Shown in pieces: positions 49,501 to 57,526 of a stretch of DNA of 64,000 nucleotides. Position 1 is the first letter of the stretch. Each line of letters opens with the position of its first letter. Source of the stretch: a virus; IMG/VR virus record IMGVR_UViG_3300047509_000037, positions 32,152-96,151 of that record. One strand, written 5' to 3'. The notes under the pieces are model-generated. The model made no database searches and was not told the DNA's origin. It saw only the letters and a list, made by a program, of their open reading frames with translations. Position numbers and translations under genes: made by a program.

Positions 49501-50801
49501 TGGGGCGTCGGACTTGCCGTCCACGCAGGTTCAACTGAACCAGTCGTGCCTGCGGTAGTTACTCGCCACAGGTGTCCATTGACGGGGTCGATACGCACCG
49601 AAGCCGGAGAGTAGTACGTGTTCTGTTGCCATGAAACTTCTTGCCCGCTTGCCTGATAGGTCGGAGCGGAGGTCGGCGGGTTGATGCCCCACTTCATTAC
49701 CGAAGGCTGTTGACCGTCACCATAGTTGACGCCACGGTTAATCCACACCGTGTTGCCGTCTTCCGTGAGGCTGCCCATGAACTCGTTGCCGACAGCTGGT
49801 CGAACCGTGCCCCACGTCGGAACACTGTTGCCAGTGATTGCGATGTAGGGAGTCGTGCCGCCGCCGAGGGTGCCCGTCTGGAGAACGAACGCTTGTCCAG
49901 TTTCAGACGATGAAACGTTCGCGTGCTCGAAGGCACCAATGAAAGTGCGACCGAGCAGAGTGTGGTCATACTTGGTCGTGAGCGTAAGCGTAGCGCCGTT
50001 CAGGAATGCGTTCTCGTTCATGCCCCACAATTGGAACGAAGTCCCGATTGGGTAGTCACGAGTGTCGTCCGTCACATTGATGGTCAACGTGAGAACATTC
50101 GCAGAGATGGTGACGTGCGTGACGTTGCCGATGCTGATGCCGATGAACTGCTGAAGGTTTCCCGTTGCAGGGTCTACGAGGTACGTTCCAAAGGGATACG
50201 TGCCCGCGAGACCATCGACGCCTTGAAGATTGTTATTGTTGCCCGCGCTATCGCGGACGAACAGAGACGTGAGCCATTTACGGTTGCTGACGCCATCGGC
50301 AAAGTACAGCGAGTTGCCGACCGACTGCATGTAGCTCTGACCCGCGCTGGCTGACTTCGTGTAATCAAGACCGTAGAAATACGAGGAGTCGCCGCCTCGC
50401 TGGAAGTTCTCGTCGAGAGAGTAGAGATGGTTCGTCCCGGTTCCGTCTTCGTCAATCATCGTGAAGATGGACTCAAGGGTAGTGCCGAACGCATCGCTCT
50501 GCGCTTTGTTGACGCGGAACTCCCCGAAAGCGCCGGGGTCGTTGTACGTGTGTTCTTGGTCGAAGATTGGATTACCGGGACGCCGAATGAGCGTCAGACG
50601 GTTCGACACTTCGATGTTCGAGCCTGCGATGAGAGCGTCACCCGAATTGTCCGAGTAATACTTCTCAGCAATGTGACTCGCACTAGCAGCCCGAAGCGGG
50701 GAGCGGTTTGTGTTGAGACCGTTGAAGAAACGCCCCTGATAAATCGGTGCGTACTTCGGTGCTTTCTGCGGCTGGCCGCCGCTGGCTGCAATCTGAGACA
50801 T
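46506..50801 (-). CDS. Very large tail protein with PA14-like domain
   Basis: 1431 residues. The N-terminus (YQGRFFNGLNTNRSPLRAASASHIAEKYY...NRLTLIRRPGNPIF) is a common start of podovirus tail proteins. Around residues 640-830 SWVGTITTMVYIPRGGTYTFTSQHNDGLIFSF, WQFPQAGLYGLEISFAKWYHSGGFMIFM matches a PA14-like carbohydrate-binding fold. The rest is tandem beta repeats. Probably the tail hub/adhesin or stopper. Confidence 0.6.
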   Translation of the reverse strand: MSQIAASGGQPQKAPKYAPIYQGRFFNGLNTNRSPLRAASASHIAEKYYSDNSGDALIAGSNIEVSNRLTLIRRPGNPIFDQEHTYNDPGAFGEFRVNKAQSDAFGTTLESIFTMIDEDGTGTNHLYSLDENFQRGGDSSYFYGLDYTKSASAGQSYMQSVGNSLYFADGVSNRKWLTSLFVRDSAGNNNNLQGVDGLAGTYPFGTYLVDPATGNLQQFIGISIGNVTHVTISANVLTLTINVTDDTRDYPIGTSFQLWGMNENAFLNGATLTLTTKYDHTLLGRTFIGAFEHANVSSSETGQAFVLQTGTLGGGTTPYIAITGNSVPTWGTVRPAVGNEFMGSLTEDGNTVWINRGVNYGDGQQPSVMKWGINPPTSAPTYQASGQEVSWQQNTYYSPASVRIDPVNGHLWRVTTAGTTGSVEPAWTASPTPQQKVVILGVVSDGVNIYFQTTTQSPALVAGDSVTLQNMCTFAAGQGSFPNLDGTQLTVSATGLTTTTFQAPYTTNVIGSFPAFVGEYGQALKTNAASTISEAVHGGTAVWTCIQLAPSLTWTAHTHYNVGDFIVSSTKYLFQLGPKTQPFIAPNQTIDLYSLEEPNSHQNSDWQGAFLYFNSTDPHIFTGSYSYSWQSQSPTHSSLNGLWLQRSLSGSPDFQKAAINGAGEVGALSTILSGLSASWVGTITTMVYIPRGGTYTFTSQHNDGLIFSFDTAQTNPLTVAPGASKVSGGANNVPQTMTPKMGYGTASSMSGTNLSGTTGPGPFNQSVNHAADTAVWQFPQAGLYGLEISFAKWYHSGGFMIFMCPGSGGAPAQTLAVGLDESGTSAPVFPAFTKSGASYDTTHQQIVWGGKVVEVSTAGQQYLWNNLGPTSDYVWTAGKTYTLPATSIIDTNSNQQGPYETGITGTTQPTWTNTTVGSILADPSPPLQWMNEGSVPTSVSTGNTITALSTQGWLYWIALVNTLDQTVSNVGPVSAATGPINKGQVVFGPGSGLDINAIDPQADYVAIFRSADGFTTPLLIPGFVNSPYTVPLTQYLRYGYVDTVPDVELNNLVQGAQAGENTPPATGAINLSQHLGRIWYSIGDTVYWTTGPLAPVGNGTDGTAPGNFAECASQVRRLVPTAIGMLVFTVSDVYIIAGSGTSGSPILPAIPYLTGVGLANYNALDINGGLIGFFTTDKQFVIFNPSAGLSYVGYPIGNLLRLNNGSAGTSWNTSKCYVAWHINGEDQAWYLADGVNGWYKCIATPAPEQGSVAWSPFATIAGSGGAGAIKSVETSPGVHNLLVGQTSSSSNILARSITATSDGGTTDINGTTYSAYGVIGSIVLAQPGQVAKVSFITTDSVNVGSPLTIGVIMDEALPYYTGSFDTLKHWVNDPPNLPPSKSILAQRFYLSDDEDLVAYCRHMQILFQWTPETAMNELQTLTVFGAYEVEG

Positions 50802-50812
50802 GGAGAACCTTT

Positions 50813-51985
50813 CTAGGTGGAGAACAAAATCGCCGGGACCGCGACAAAGTTGGTATGGTTAATCGGAGTAAGTGCTCCGAGTGTATTCGGGAGTGTGTTT
50901 CCGCCGACCAATCCGTTTGCCGCAATTCCGATTCGGGTCGGTCCCGATTGCGGATTGACGAAGTCGATGCCGTTAAGCAACTGTGTCAACCACTGGTAGG
51001 GGACGTGAGTGAGAACGCTGCCGTTCGCGCCTGAAGGAGCCGCGAACACGAAGTAGTAGCGAATACCCGGACGGAGTTGAATGCCGCTAAGAGTCACCTT
51101 GGAGTAGTGCTGGCTGGCGGCGAGGCTGAAAGCATTCGCCCCACAGTCGATAATCTTTGTCCCGGTGGAATCGTAGATGCCCGCCGTGAATGCGCCGTTG
51201 CTGCCCGTAACCGTGAAGGACGACGCTGCGTTGACCACGAAGCCCGCGTCGAGATACATTTCAACGGCGAACACGGTGCCAGTCGCCCAGAACCCACCAG
51301 AGTTGTCCACAACCGGACCATACGACCGCCCGCCGAGAAACCACCCGATGCCGGGGGTTTTATAGAGGGGACCGTCGAACGTGATGTCGCCGGAGCCGTC
51401 ATCCGTGAGAGTGATGCCCGACCCGTTCTGTAAATTGATAGTCGAATGCGGGGTTGGCGCTTTCTGCGTGCCGTTGACTTTAAGAATGAACCCACCCGCC
51501 GCTGCGTCAATCGTGACGCTGCCATCTCCGTTGTCGGTTAGGGTGATGTTGGTGCCGGATTCAAGGTCGAGAATGTTCTGTACTTCGTTGGGCGTGCCAT
51601 CCGTCTCTAGCAAAATGCTCGTGGAAGACGAAGGCGTCCAACTGTAAATCTGGTTCGGAACCCAGACACTCAAATCGAAAGTACCACTGCCGATGACTTG
51701 CTGATTGTTTGGTCCCCAAGCAGGCTGACCTTCGGCGGTGTATCCTGTGACGCGGTAGTACGAGTTGACGGGCGAGAGTGCGTCGTTGCCCCAGATGTCT
51801 TGCTGTGGACTGGTAACCACATTGCCGTTGGCGTCGAGTTGAATCTTAATCGTGATGCCCGCGCAGATGTTGATGCCGTTCACGTTGCTATCTTGGTTCA
51901 GTTCAAAAATCAGATAGCCGTTCGCCAGAACGTTGCCCTCCGCGTCTTGAAAGTTGCCATTGAGAAGTTGAACTGGATTTGCCAT
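50813..51985 (-). CDS. Tail structural protein (paralogous N-domain)
   Basis: 390 residues. The N-terminal ~100 residues share the FQDAEGNVLANGYLIFEL...IQLDANGN...WGNDAL pattern with the gene at 52645-53265. Middle and C-terminal beta repeats (NGSGITLTDDGSGDITFDG). The middle has ILLETDGTPNEVQ, as found at the end of the paralog. Tail/fibre role inferred. Confidence 0.55.
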   Translation of the reverse strand: MANPVQLLNGNFQDAEGNVLANGYLIFELNQDSNVNGINICAGITIKIQLDANGNVVTSPQQDIWGNDALSPVNSYYRVTGYTAEGQPAWGPNNQQVIGSGTFDLSVWVPNQIYSWTPSSSTSILLETDGTPNEVQNILDLESGTNITLTDNGDGSVTIDAAAGGFILKVNGTQKAPTPHSTINLQNGSGITLTDDGSGDITFDGPLYKTPGIGWFLGGRSYGPVVDNSGGFWATGTVFAVEMYLDAGFVVNAASSFTVTGSNGAFTAGIYDSTGTKIIDCGANAFSLAASQHYSKVTLSGIQLRPGIRYYFVFAAPSGANGSVLTHVPYQWLTQLLNGIDFVNPQSGPTRIGIAANGLVGGNTLPNTLGALTPINHTNFVAVPAILFST

Positions 51986-51994
51986 GAGAGTCCT

Positions 51995-52645
51995 TTAAGC
52001 CGACAAGAATTGGGTGAGCCAGCTTTCACCAGCGTATCCGTTGCCGCCTGACAAGACGACCGTCGAATCCGCCGTATGGTCGCCGGAGATGGTAAAGTAC
52101 GAACCTCCCGGCATACTCCCAGTTCCATTCTGTAGGAACACGACCACCGAACCACTCGTGCTGTGGAGACGAATGATGTAGTCATAGTGCGGGTCGAACG
52201 TCATGCTGAAAGTGTCTGACGTATTGACGCCCGTGCTGAGAGTTGGGGTGAAGCTACTGCCGAAAGAAATCGGAGTGCGGGAGATTACATCCCACGTATC
52301 CGGCGCAACCTTTGCGATGTTGATTGCCGAGATGGGGAAAGAACCGCTGACTACGCTGAGGGTGATTTGAGCGTGAGTGGCGTTCTGCAAAAGTCCGCGC
52401 CCTGCGAGACAGAGGAACGAAGTTCCGTTCCCTAGAAACGCCGTCGCCGGGGCGATGAATCCGCCCGTGGGTGATGTAAAGGGCAATGGGAATACGTTCA
52501 GCCCAGCGGGAACGCTTGCCGATGCGAGAGCCGCGACACTCACGGCAGTGACCCCATAGTTGACGCCGCTGCGGTCTACGGGAATGATGTCTCCCACTTG
52601 TGCGGGATTGCCGTTCGTCAACTGAGAAATTTTTTCGGATGCCAT
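51995..52645 (-). CDS. Structural protein
   Basis: 216 residues from ATG 52645, TAATG-coupled, behind TTGGAGACTTA. MASEKISQLTNGNPAQVGDIIPVDRSG opening is typical of phage tail/baseplate fibres; the rest is beta sandwich-like with Ser/Thr. Function by position. Confidence 0.55.
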   Translation of the reverse strand: MASEKISQLTNGNPAQVGDIIPVDRSGVNYGVTAVSVAALASASVPAGLNVFPLPFTSPTGGFIAPATAFLGNGTSFLCLAGRGLLQNATHAQITLSVVSGSFPISAINIAKVAPDTWDVISRTPISFGSSFTPTLSTGVNTSDTFSMTFDPHYDYIIRLHSTSGSVVVFLQNGTGSMPGGSYFTISGDHTADSTVVLSGGNGYAGESWLTQFLSA

Positions 52646-53265
52646 TAAGTCTCCAAGAGGATTGCGTTCGGTACTCCGCTTTCGAGGAGGAACACGCCGC
52701 CAGTCTCCGTCAGGAGATAATTGGGGGCGGCTTGTGAGGCAATTACTATCTCGCCCTGCCAAGCAATCGCGCCGCCGTAGCTGTATGCCACGACTTTATA
52801 CTTTGAACCTGCGGGCAAGAGTGCATCATTCGCCCAGAGCGCCACAAGCGCCGTCCCGTTCGCGTCGAGTTGCACGCTGACTTTCTTTCCGGCTGCGACT
52901 TGTGGTCCGTTGTTCCCGGCGTCGAAGGTCAACCGAAATGTCGCGGTGCCGTTCGCCAGCGGGTTCCCCTGCGGGTCTTGGAACGCATAAAGCAAGAGAG
53001 GTTTAGGTGACGCGATAGTGACAGTGCCCGTCTCCGTGTCGCTACCTGAACCGCTTGGAAAGTTCGGCGCTCCCGGTACGTCGATGGTGAACGAGCCGCC
53101 ACTGACGCCGACTACGGTGAAGGTGTTGCCATTGAGATACGTGTCGAGAGGCGTGAGAGTCAACCCCGCGAAAGAAACCCGCGTTCCGGGTGAGATGCCT
53201 GCGACGGAGTTCACGAAGACTGTTACGACTTCGCTGCTACACGTGACTGCTGAAATTGTTGCCAT
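52645..53265 (-). CDS. Structural protein (paralog of the 50813 N-domain)
   Basis: 206 residues. AFQDPQGNPLANGTATFRL, KKVSVQLDANGTALVALWANDALLPAGSKYKVVAY pattern as in 50813-51985, followed by FLLESGVPNAILLET. N-terminal half is another beta domain with a fibronectin-like feel. Tail/fibre role inferred. Confidence 0.55.
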   Translation of the reverse strand: MATISAVTCSSEVVTVFVNSVAGISPGTRVSFAGLTLTPLDTYLNGNTFTVVGVSGGSFTIDVPGAPNFPSGSGSDTETGTVTIASPKPLLLYAFQDPQGNPLANGTATFRLTFDAGNNGPQVAAGKKVSVQLDANGTALVALWANDALLPAGSKYKVVAYSYGGAIAWQGEIVIASQAAPNYLLTETGGVFLLESGVPNAILLET

Positions 53266-53267
53266 CG

Positions 53268-53885
53268 CTACCTCGTGTGATAGAACGGAGCCGTCTCATC
53301 GGTGAATGAAACGTCGGACCATTCGCACGGCTCTATGCCGAGTCGCGCCGCAACGTCTGTCGTGATTTCATCCTGTAGCGAGATTGCTTCTTCGGAACGT
53401 GTCTCCCACGGCTTGAGCAGCGGCGGGAGGAACCGATGATACGCGTACTTAGACGCGGTGTACTTTACATCGCGGAGTAAACCCGACGCGATGATTCGCT
53501 CAACCGTCTCGCGGCTGAACCCTATCGCGGGTCCACTGAGGATTCTTTCCCCGGTGTGAGTGTATCGGTACGCACAGAAAATTGGGGCGTTGGGAAGTGT
53601 TGCGGCTTGATTGACATGCGTGTCAGGGTCAACCTTAACAAGCCATTCGTCATCGGTCTCCAGAAAGAGGTTGAAGAACCGTTCGGTCCAACGCCCACTG
53701 AATTGCGACAGCTTTAGCCTTTGTCCTTCCTGATAAGCCACTCCGTTCCGGCGGCAGAAGTCTTCGTAATCCCCGACTCCCACCCCATCTGAAATAGACA
53801 GGATGGAACCTCGGTAGCACCTTTGCAAGTTTGCGATGCACGTCTGTGCGAGATGCTGGTCACGATAGACTCCCACGTAGAACAT
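53268..53885 (-). CDS. Glycosyltransferase-like protein
   Basis: 205 residues from ATG 53885 behind CGGAGCC. FYVGVYRDQHLAQTCIANLQR (nucleotide-binding start), WLVKVDPDTHVNQAATLP (DPD, the DxD metal motif), PAIGFSRETVERIIASG. GT-A-like, small. It lies in the structural cluster, so virion or host-surface glycosylation is possible. Confidence 0.6.
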   Translation of the reverse strand: MFYVGVYRDQHLAQTCIANLQRCYRGSILSISDGVGVGDYEDFCRRNGVAYQEGQRLKLSQFSGRWTERFFNLFLETDDEWLVKVDPDTHVNQAATLPNAPIFCAYRYTHTGERILSGPAIGFSRETVERIIASGLLRDVKYTASKYAYHRFLPPLLKPWETRSEEAISLQDEITTDVAARLGIEPCEWSDVSFTDETAPFYHTR

Positions 53886-54832
53886 TACTGGCTCCGAGCG
53901 TTCATCCCTTGTTGCATCTTCGCGGTGTAGCCCGCTTGCAGGGACTCCCACATGTTCAGGAAGATTTGTTTCTGTTCCTCGCTCAGACCTTCTTGCCGTC
54001 CGAGGAGTGCTGCTTTGAATTGGTTGTTCGCCCATCCAGCACGCGGGTCGTCCGCGAACTGCCACATCAATGAGAGGAAGCCCCAATCGTAAATGTACTG
54101 CATGAAATCCGGCAGCGGTGCCCAAGTCTGGTTGATGCTCGTGACTTGCGGTGCCGCAAGCTGGACATGAATCTCGACAGGGTATGCTTTATCTGGCGCT
54201 GACTGGACACGGAAGGTGATGTTCCCGCTCCCGTCTTCAATGTGTGGACCGATGAACTCTGGACGATTGGCTGAGGATTCCAACGACAGGTTGTTCTTTA
54301 CTTCCAACTGGAACCACTTGTTTGGAGTGCCGTCCGCGTTCAGGTCAAGCACGCTTGCGTGTTCGATATGTGAGAACAGCGGGACGTTCAAGCTGTAGTC
54401 CTGAGTCGTTAGACCCGTGAAGACGCCTGCGGTATCAGTCGCGTCTGCCAGCGTAGTGTTGGCGGTGAACGACGTGCTGTTTGCGGTGAGAACCTCAAAG
54501 ATGTTTCCGTTTGCCGTGGTCAGCCCACCCGCGAATGCCGAAGCGATGATTGGGTCGCCTTGCGCGAACGTGTTCGGCGCAGTGACCGTCAGGACTCCAG
54601 ACGAGATGACGGCAACCGTCGAGGTCGCTGTCTTAGGCGTCGGGTTACATGTAAAAACCAAGTCCTGATTGTTCCACCACCACTCGAACGGAGGTCCGAG
54701 GATTACCTGCATGACGATGTTGGCGCTGGTGAGAGCAGGCTCCAACGAGTTGCCGATGACAGGGTAGCGGTTGAAACTCATTCGCTTTGCCCAATTGATT
54801 GAGTCTTGAATTGTGCGGGTGGAGATTGCCAT
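53885..54832 (-). CDS. Virion structural protein (connector/tail type)
   Basis: 315 residues. MAISTRTIQDSINWAKRMSFNRYPVIGN, GPPFEWWWNNQDLVF and LPDFMQYIYDWGFLSLMWQFADDPRAGWANNQFKAALLGRQEGLSEEQKQIFLN. Such proteins recur next to podovirus connectors. Stop overlaps the glycosyltransferase start. Confidence 0.6.
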   Translation of the reverse strand: MAISTRTIQDSINWAKRMSFNRYPVIGNSLEPALTSANIVMQVILGPPFEWWWNNQDLVFTCNPTPKTATSTVAVISSGVLTVTAPNTFAQGDPIIASAFAGGLTTANGNIFEVLTANSTSFTANTTLADATDTAGVFTGLTTQDYSLNVPLFSHIEHASVLDLNADGTPNKWFQLEVKNNLSLESSANRPEFIGPHIEDGSGNITFRVQSAPDKAYPVEIHVQLAAPQVTSINQTWAPLPDFMQYIYDWGFLSLMWQFADDPRAGWANNQFKAALLGRQEGLSEEQKQIFLNMWESLQAGYTAKMQQGMNARSQ

Positions 54833-54838
54833 AGGTTC

Positions 54839-55585
54839 CTATCTCATGCCGAAGAAGTCGAACAGACTCGGCGGTCGCATCGCGGGCGGCGGTGGGGGTT
54901 CCACGTATGCCGTGAGCGACGGCGCGAAGGTGAACGCTTCAGTGATTTGTTCGTCAGTGAATGCGGGGAGGAAATCCACTGTAGACCAGTGCTTGTCCTG
55001 TTCGTTTTCTTTCCACAAGTAAGTTGTCACAGCGACGATGCTTCCGTCTTCTGCGATTACTGCGGACCCGCTGTCGCCGGGGATGACTTCCATGCCAAAC
55101 CGGACGACGCCTTGACTCTGGTCAATCTCGCTGAAGTCATCGAACGGGAGTTTGATTCCATCAAGACGCCGGGGAGGATACTGTCCTTCGCCGTCGCCGT
55201 AGATATGAACCCTCTCCCAAGACTTAGCTGGGCGGACTTTGTACTCCACGAAATTGTGAAGCGGGGGTCCGTCGATGAGATAGATGTCGTGGTCACGATT
55301 GTCAGTCAGAGTCTTCTGGATGTGATAATCGTTGAGCACGAGGTCAAGGTGAATCTTAGTCAGCTTGTCATCCTTGTTGCAATGAGAAGCCGTGAGCAAC
55401 GCGTGCGGACCAATCGCGGTCGCGGTGCATTCTCCTACCGCACGAGTGCCACGGAGGAAGACAACCATGTGGGTCGCCTTCTGCTCAATCGTAGGAGTGT
55501 TAAGGTTGGTCTGGAATTTTTGTGGCGTGGAGCAAGCAGCGAACAAAAGGGTTAGAGCGAACAACAGGCGTGGAAGCCATTTCAC
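54839..55585 (-). CDS. Exported trypsin-like serine protease lipoprotein
   Basis: 248 residues from GTG 55585 behind GGAG. Lipobox signal peptide LFAAC (Cys18 lipidated). Catalytic triad visible: TASHC (His68), DNRDHDIYLI (Asp near 100) and GDSGSAV (Ser172), as in secreted trypsin-fold proteases. Own promoter lies directly upstream. It probably sits in the host outer membrane or periplasm; unusual among tail genes. Confidence 0.7.
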   Translation of the reverse strand: MKWLPRLLFALTLLFAACSTPQKFQTNLNTPTIEQKATHMVVFLRGTRAVGECTATAIGPHALLTASHCNKDDKLTKIHLDLVLNDYHIQKTLTDNRDHDIYLIDGPPLHNFVEYKVRPAKSWERVHIYGDGEGQYPPRRLDGIKLPFDDFSEIDQSQGVVRFGMEVIPGDSGSAVIAEDGSIVAVTTYLWKENEQDKHWSTVDFLPAFTDEQITEAFTFAPSLTAYVEPPPPPAMRPPSLFDFFGMR

Positions 55586-55632
55586 GTCGGTGTCTCCAAC
55601 AGAGCATCCGGTCTACGTCGCCATTAAGAAAA

Positions 55633-55641
55633 ACTATACCA
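55633..55641 (-). promoter_or_regulatory. Extended -10 promoter for the lipoprotein protease
   Basis: TGGTATAGT on the - strand (TG-n-TATAGT) about 50 bases before the GTG start. It lies in the loop of an AGAAAAA/TTTTTCT hairpin; no -35 is obvious, as expected for extended -10 promoters. It serves the 92-base intergenic gap before the protease. Confidence 0.5.
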
Positions 55642-55677
55642 CTTTTTCTAAATGCCCTCTGTTCGACGGTACAATGT

Positions 55678-56751
55678 CTAGATGCCCCAAGGACCGTAAG
55701 GTTGCGCGGGGTTGACTGAGTTGTACGCCCAGCCTGTTTCCATAACGTTTGACATCGGGACAAAGCCCCAATCATCTTGTTCGCGGCTGCCCTGACGAAC
55801 TGCGTTGTCGAGCGCCTGCATCCACAGCTTGAACTCCATGTCGAACTTCGTTCGCAGCTTCGGGTCAGGAGAGAACCGATAGCATTGCGCGAAGAAGCCC
55901 GTCTTGATGTAGGAGAAGTAGTCGTCTGGGATTGGTTCGATGAACTGGTTCAGCTTTGTGAACTGTTGAATCTTTGCCTGTCCAATCGGAGCAATCTGCC
56001 ACACGGGTCCAGTCTGAGAAGGACCGGGGTAGATGCGGAATCCGGCTGCCTTGGGGTTGATAGCGGTCCAAGTGACACTGCCGTCCGTCACGGTCGTTGC
56101 GACGGTAGATGGTTTGGCGAGTGTTGGGAAAACAGGATTCAGGTTCGAAAGGAAGGGGTTCGTGTTGCCACACGTTCCATACGTCGTGACCAACCACAGG
56201 TTGCCGAAAGAATCTTGGACCTGAGTGATGGGGTTGGACGGCATGGACGTTGCGCCGAGCGGACTCGTATAAACCGCGCCGGGACCGGGGTTTTGGATTC
56301 CGGTAAGAGAGTTGATTTGCGAGACGCCCCACGTTCCGAACGTCATCGTGTCGTTCTGCATCCACGCGATGCGGGCGTTGTTGCTTCCGGTGGTTTGCAG
56401 GCTGGTGATAAGAACGTCGCGCCGCACATCGACTACCGCGAAGGGTTTCGGGTATTGTGTCGAGCTAGTGTTCCACGCCCCGCAACTTTCGAGCCAGCCA
56501 AGATTGACCACGTTCGATGCGTAATCTTGCTGCCACGAGTTGATGAAGAAAGGCGGAATGATGATGCGGTTGAACTTGAAATTGAACGGAGACCCTTTGG
56601 AACTCCCCGCCAGCATCGCGGTCATCGCGTCATTGATTGCGGAGAGTGCAACCGTTTCGTAAGCGCCGCCCGTTGGGAGGGTCGGTGCGAGGTCGCCCAT
56701 TGCGCGGGCGATGTCCACGAGGTTCTGCACAGTGTAGCTGGAGTTTCCCAT
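55678..56751 (-). CDS. Virion structural/connector protein
   Basis: 357 residues. SYTVQNLVDIARAMGDLAPTLPTGGAYETVALSAINDAMTAML, FFINSWQQDYASNV, YISKTGFFAQCYRFSPDPKLRTKFDMEFKLWMQALDNAVRQGSREQDDWGF. The same domain types appear in podovirus head-tail joining proteins. A 110-base gap to the next gene contains a CGGAGG/CCTCCG hairpin. Confidence 0.6.
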   Translation of the reverse strand: MGNSSYTVQNLVDIARAMGDLAPTLPTGGAYETVALSAINDAMTAMLAGSSKGSPFNFKFNRIIIPPFFINSWQQDYASNVVNLGWLESCGAWNTSSTQYPKPFAVVDVRRDVLITSLQTTGSNNARIAWMQNDTMTFGTWGVSQINSLTGIQNPGPGAVYTSPLGATSMPSNPITQVQDSFGNLWLVTTYGTCGNTNPFLSNLNPVFPTLAKPSTVATTVTDGSVTWTAINPKAAGFRIYPGPSQTGPVWQIAPIGQAKIQQFTKLNQFIEPIPDDYFSYIKTGFFAQCYRFSPDPKLRTKFDMEFKLWMQALDNAVRQGSREQDDWGFVPMSNVMETGWAYNSVNPAQPYGPWGI

Positions 56752-56862
56752 AGGTTCCTTTGAAAGTTAATCGGAGGTTTATGCGCCTTCGCCTCCGTAC
56801 ACGAGCGGCGTCCGTCATCAGCCCGAAAGCCCTAAGACACGACGCTGGCACTCGCTTGCAAC

Positions 56863-57519
56863 TTACCGAAGGTTGGTCGAGGAAATGTTCTCGCGGTAAA
56901 CGTCAGCCGCGTCAACCTTCTGACCTTGTTCGTTGAGCGTAGTGAATCGGCACTGGACCGACGTGGACATTGAGTTGCCCGTCGGATACATCACTGCCGT
57001 TTCGTACTGCTCCACAGCTTTGTCAAACTTCGCTTTGTTGAAGCTACCGTCGGCGGGAGCAACGTTGCGACCCTTCGCGTCGAAGAAAAAGTTCTTCTCG
57101 ACCGGAGGATTCCACGTCTTACCGCAACGGAGACAGCGGACCCAGATGTCGCCGTTAATCATCTGGTGCTTGATGACGGCGAACTGCTCACCGTTACCGC
57201 CAGTATGAAGAACACGATTGTCGCGGGCGTTGACTTTGCCGCCCTTGCGATGGGTGCAGATGGAGAACCGATAGTTGTCGGTCGCCTCTTGCTGTGCGAA
57301 CGTGCGACCCTGAGCAGCGCGGTCTTCCTGCAACTGCTTCTCGCGGAGTTCACGCTCTGCGATTGTCGCCTTCAAGTCCTTGATGTGGTACTTGCGTTCT
57401 TCCTGCTCCAGCTTCAGTGCTTCAAGCTGTTGTTTCTTGATTTCGAGTTCGAGTTCGCGGGCTTGCAATTCCGCCAGCTTAATCTGCTCATCGACACTCA
57501 GCGTTTCCTTGTTGCTCAT
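56863..57519 (-). CDS. Coiled-coil protein with a zinc ribbon (paralog of the 5322 finger)
   Basis: 218 residues from ATG 57519 behind GGAGGAGT. A coiled coil (residues ~12-70) precedes SICTHRKGGKVNARDN and FAVIKHQMINGDIWVRCLRCGKTW, a zinc ribbon almost identical to one in the early gene at 5322. Likely a small capsid/scaffold-associated or regulatory virion protein. Confidence 0.6.
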   Translation of the reverse strand: MSNKETLSVDEQIKLAELQARELELEIKKQQLEALKLEQEERKYHIKDLKATIAERELREKQLQEDRAAQGRTFAQQEATDNYRFSICTHRKGGKVNARDNRVLHTGGNGEQFAVIKHQMINGDIWVRCLRCGKTWNPPVEKNFFFDAKGRNVAPADGSFNKAKFDKAVEQYETAVMYPTGNSMSTSVQCRFTTLNEQGQKVDAADVYRENISSTNLR

Positions 57520-57526
57520 ACTCCTC

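Noticed and set aside
56811-56826. CTGATGA on the - strand, as in hammerhead ribozymes
   Set aside because: The required GAAA, stem II pairing and cleavage-site triplet are not in the right places.
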